Positions 32,145 through 34,377 of a stretch of 34,377 nt of DNA are shown here, in pieces. Positions within the stretch are counted from its first letter, which is position 1; every line of letters begins with the position of its first letter. The stretch is from NCBI GenBank assembly GCA_015485575.1, contig WFTF01000065.1:1-34377 (forward strand), read 5' to 3'. The notes under the pieces were generated by a model. The model worked only from the letters and a program-made list of their open reading frames with translations, ran no database searches and was not told the origin of the DNA. Source of the stretch: Patescibacteria group bacterium (lineage in GTDB: Bacteria > Patescibacteriota > Minisyncoccia > Phycocordibacterales > UBA918). The position numbers were made by a program, and so were the translations under genes.

Positions 32145-33557
32145 ATGAATGGATATAAAACAACAGTCGGCATCGAAGTGCATGCTGAACTAAAGACAAA
32201 AAGTAAAATGTTCTGCGGATGCAAAAATGATCCGCATGCGGCAGAGGAAAATACACATGTATGTCCGGTATGCATGGCACATCCGGGAACGCTGCCTACC
32301 GTAAATAAGGAAGCGGTACATCTGCTTATGCAAATTGGAACTGCGGTAGGAGGTGAACTTGCCGACTACAGCGAGTTTGACAGAAAAAACTATTTTTATC
32401 CGGATATCCCAAAAGCGTATCAGATAAGCCAGTATCAATTTCCTTTTGTCAGAGGGGGCTCACTTGCAGGTGTGGCACTCACCCGTATTCATTTAGAGGA
32501 AGACACTGCACGCAGTCAGCATGATGATGTACGCAATGTAAGTTATGTGGACTACAATCGAGCAGGTGTACCTTTGATGGAATTGGTTACCGAACCGGTG
32601 ATACATGATCCGGAAACAGCCGGCAGGTTTGCCCGTGAGTTGCAGTTACTGCTTCGGACGCTCGGTGCCTCTGACGCAAATATGGAACGTGGGGAGATGC
32701 GAGTTGAGGCAAATATATCCGTTAGTAAAACTGATACCCTGGGCACTAAGGTTGAGGTGAAGAATCTTAATTCCTTCAAGGCGATGGAATCTGCGATTGC
32801 ATACGAGGTTCAGCGACATATTCAACTGCTGGAAGCGGGAGAAGAGATAGTACAGGAGACACGCGGATGGGATGAAAACAGAGGTAGAACTTTTAGCCAG
32901 AGGGTTAAGGAATCTGCAGATGATTATCGGTATTTCCCCGATCCGGATATCCCGAAGTTTAAGCGGTCGGAGATAGCCGAATTCTCAAATAATCGTCTAT
33001 CCGAGATATCGGCAGAAACACCTGAAAACAAAAGAGTATTTTACCGAGATATCGGGTTGCCTGATGAACATATAGAAGTCATTATTGCTGATCCGCAGCG
33101 AGATACCTTCTTTCGCAAGGCAGTCGACACTTTGTCCAAAGAGAAGGAAGTGCTTACACTTGGTAACTATTTTACCACTGATGTGCTGGGATTATGTGAA
33201 TCAAAAGGGGTTTCATTGGAAGATGCTCACCCACTGTGTTTTGCAAAGCTGATAGAGATGGTTGTTGCGGGGAGCATAAATTCAAGGGTTGCGAAAGATT
33301 TACTTTACGAAACTGTTTTTGCAGGTTCAGATCCTGAAAAAATGGCTAAAGATAAAGGGTTATTGCAGAAAACAAATGCAGCTGACTTGGAACCAATAGT
33401 AGTATCCATCATTGCTGAAAATACGTCTGTAGTTGAAGATTATAAGGCGGGGAAGGAAGCGGCATTGAAGTTTTTGATAGGTCAAGGTATGAAGGTGAGC
33501 AAAGGAACGGCAAATCCGCAAATGCTTGAGCAGCTTTTGAAACAACGTCTCAACTGA
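32145..33557 (+). CDS. gatB: Asp-tRNA(Asn)/Glu-tRNA(Gln) amidotransferase subunit B
   Basis: 470 residues. The opening TTVGIEVHAELKTKSKMFC is the GatB signature, followed by zinc-type cysteines (CGCKND and CPVCMAHPG). VNKEAVHLLMQIGTAVGG, FDRKNYFYPDIPKAYQISQY, RIHLEEDTARSQHD, VDYNRAGVPLMELVTEP and MRVEANISV continue the catalytic core. VKNLNSFKAMESAI and DDYRYFPDPDIP are also conserved. The C-terminal helical and YqeY-like tail (about residues 325-470) is complete. GatB is the kinase/transamidase-side subunit that, with GatA and GatC, converts Glu-tRNA(Gln) or Asp-tRNA(Asn). gatA and gatC are not next to it in this window, so they lie elsewhere. Confidence 0.96.
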   Translation: MNGYKTTVGIEVHAELKTKSKMFCGCKNDPHAAEENTHVCPVCMAHPGTLPTVNKEAVHLLMQIGTAVGGELADYSEFDRKNYFYPDIPKAYQISQYQFPFVRGGSLAGVALTRIHLEEDTARSQHDDVRNVSYVDYNRAGVPLMELVTEPVIHDPETAGRFARELQLLLRTLGASDANMERGEMRVEANISVSKTDTLGTKVEVKNLNSFKAMESAIAYEVQRHIQLLEAGEEIVQETRGWDENRGRTFSQRVKESADDYRYFPDPDIPKFKRSEIAEFSNNRLSEISAETPENKRVFYRDIGLPDEHIEVIIADPQRDTFFRKAVDTLSKEKEVLTLGNYFTTDVLGLCESKGVSLEDAHPLCFAKLIEMVVAGSINSRVAKDLLYETVFAGSDPEKMAKDKGLLQKTNAADLEPIVVSIIAENTSVVEDYKAGKEAALKFLIGQGMKVSKGTANPQMLEQLLKQRLN

Positions 33558-33620
33558 TCCAGCCTCATCAATTGATAAGAACCGCTTGTATAGCATCTGG
33601 TTTTTGTCTTTTGTCTGGTG

Positions 33621-33626
33621 TATACT
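33621..33626 (+). promoter_or_regulatory. -10-like TATACT, 9 bases before ATG 33636
   Basis: TATACT is preceded directly by TG and lies 9 bases before the ATG at 33636. It is the last of the series of -10 hexamers close to a start codon. Confidence 0.45.
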
Positions 33627-33635
33627 TTAAAGGGT

Positions 33636-34377
33636 ATGGAGTCTGTCACTATCAATGGGAAAAAATATGTAAAAGCAAAGGAAATTGCCCGAGATCTCGG
33701 CTACACTGCAGATTATGTGGGACAGCTCTGCCGCTCGGGGAAAGTTGATGCACAGTTGGTGGGGAGGAGTTGGTATGTGCAGGAAGACTCCATTCGTGCA
33801 CATAAAAGCGGACGTTACCGTAGCAATAAAAAAACAGTTCTGAGAAATGTAGAGAGGCAGTTACAGACAAAAGATATGGATAGCAAGGACAGCTACTCTG
33901 TAGCGGTCCATACCACCGCTGCACCTGTGGATACCTCCGTAGATGCACATCACTCCTTTTATAAACGTCTGCAGCGACCGACTGTACGTTACGAATCAGA
34001 TGTTTCCGATTTAATTCCCGATACAAATACTGCACATAAAACCGGCAAAATCAGTGTACAGCTTGCCGATGCATATAACGTACGGGTGCGCACACAAAGC
34101 AGCGAGTATGGTTTTGATGTAACTCCACCCCCAAAACTTCGTTTTCAGGGCAGAGTACCGGTTCGGGACTGTGAAGATGCTGAAGCGCCCGGAAAGTCTC
34201 AGAAGGAGCAAGTGGAACCAACAACGAAAAAAACACAAAAAGAAAAGAAATGGTCATCCGAGACATCTGAAAAAACTAGGAAAATAAAGGTAAAACAGCG
34301 AAGAGTGTCTGCAAAAAAGAAGAAAGGTGCAGTACTGGAACATAACACAAATGGGGTAGTTGCCATGACTCGCGCAA
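33636..34377 (+). CDS. HTH-domain protein with basic low-complexity tail (3' truncated)
   Basis: 247 residues are visible; the frame is still open at the window edge, so the gene continues. Residues 1-55 form a short helix-turn-helix/MerR-like DNA-binding unit: YVKAKEIARDLGYTADYVGQ, then LCRSGKVDAQLVGRSWYV, then EDSIRAHK. The same layout is common in Parcubacteria-type proteins that carry membrane or repeat segments after the HTH. From residue ~60 the chain is polar and without clear domain, with a Lys/Thr/Glu-rich region (QKEQVEPTTKKTQKEKK, then KIKVKQRRVSAKKKKG). Function is unknown; a membrane-bound regulator or nucleoid-linked envelope protein are possibilities. Confidence 0.8.
   Translation, partial: MESVTINGKKYVKAKEIARDLGYTADYVGQLCRSGKVDAQLVGRSWYVQEDSIRAHKSGRYRSNKKTVLRNVERQLQTKDMDSKDSYSVAVHTTAAPVDTSVDAHHSFYKRLQRPTVRYESDVSDLIPDTNTAHKTGKISVQLADAYNVRVRTQSSEYGFDVTPPPKLRFQGRVPVRDCEDAEAPGKSQKEQVEPTTKKTQKEKKWSSETSEKTRKIKVKQRRVSAKKKKGAVLEHNTNGVVAMTRA

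Noticed and set aside
1-34377. TGA read as glycine (code 25)
   Set aside because: Several conserved genes, including murB and gatB, end properly at TGA, so TGA is a stop.

Overview
The window reads as a stretch of chromosome from a Candidate Phyla Radiation (Patescibacteria, most likely Parcubacteria/Paceibacteria-like) bacterium. The reasons are: small tightly packed genes; a SecA without the C-terminal zinc-binding tail; a lysine-rich histone H1-like protein beside secA; an O-antigen ligase fused to TPRs followed by murB; and a C-terminal gene with a short HTH domain (DYVGQLCRSGKVDAQLVGRSW) of a kind I associate with these genomes. TGA acts as a normal stop (for example the ends at 3173, 10335, 27447 and 33557), so this is not a code-25 lineage. 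The lineage assignment is inference; there is no rRNA in the window.

Positions 1-19564 are almost entirely one plus-strand surface-glycan locus. It opens with a 5'-truncated glycosyltransferase. A tight run follows: GT4 transferase, two methyltransferases, a P-loop kinase, a polysaccharide deacetylase, a third methyltransferase and a GT2 transferase. Next come a MOP-type flippase and another GT4 transferase, then a decoration group of O-carbamoyltransferase, sulfotransferase and FkbM methyltransferase. A possible CMP-activated acidic-sugar module follows: a GT-B transferase, a divergent NeuB-like synthase, two polytopic membrane proteins, a KdsB-like cytidylyltransferase and a HAD phosphatase. 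The stretch ends with a second FkbM methyltransferase. The simplest reading is a lipid-linked glycan that is built inside, flipped, and decorated with methyl, carbamoyl, sulfate and possibly ulosonic-acid groups.

Positions 19606-21473 hold two minus-strand genes, a GT-B-like protein of visibly higher GC and a methyltransferase, with their own terminator. A 480-base non-coding stretch follows. Positions 21953-27447 hold a secreted DNRLRE-Vps62 protein, the O-antigen ligase/TPR protein that may polymerise or attach the glycan, and murB for peptidoglycan. Positions 27502-34377 are housekeeping: a histone-like protein, secA, a small holin-family membrane protein, obg, gatB and a 3'-truncated HTH protein.

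Two initiation styles recur. Many first genes have a -10-like hexamer 7-9 bases before the ATG, which predicts leaderless or nearly leaderless mRNAs. Four junctions inside the glycan locus share an 8-base overlap of the form ATGnnTAr. Only a few genes have a strong Shine-Dalgarno sequence. No tRNA, rRNA, CRISPR array, transposase or integrase was seen.
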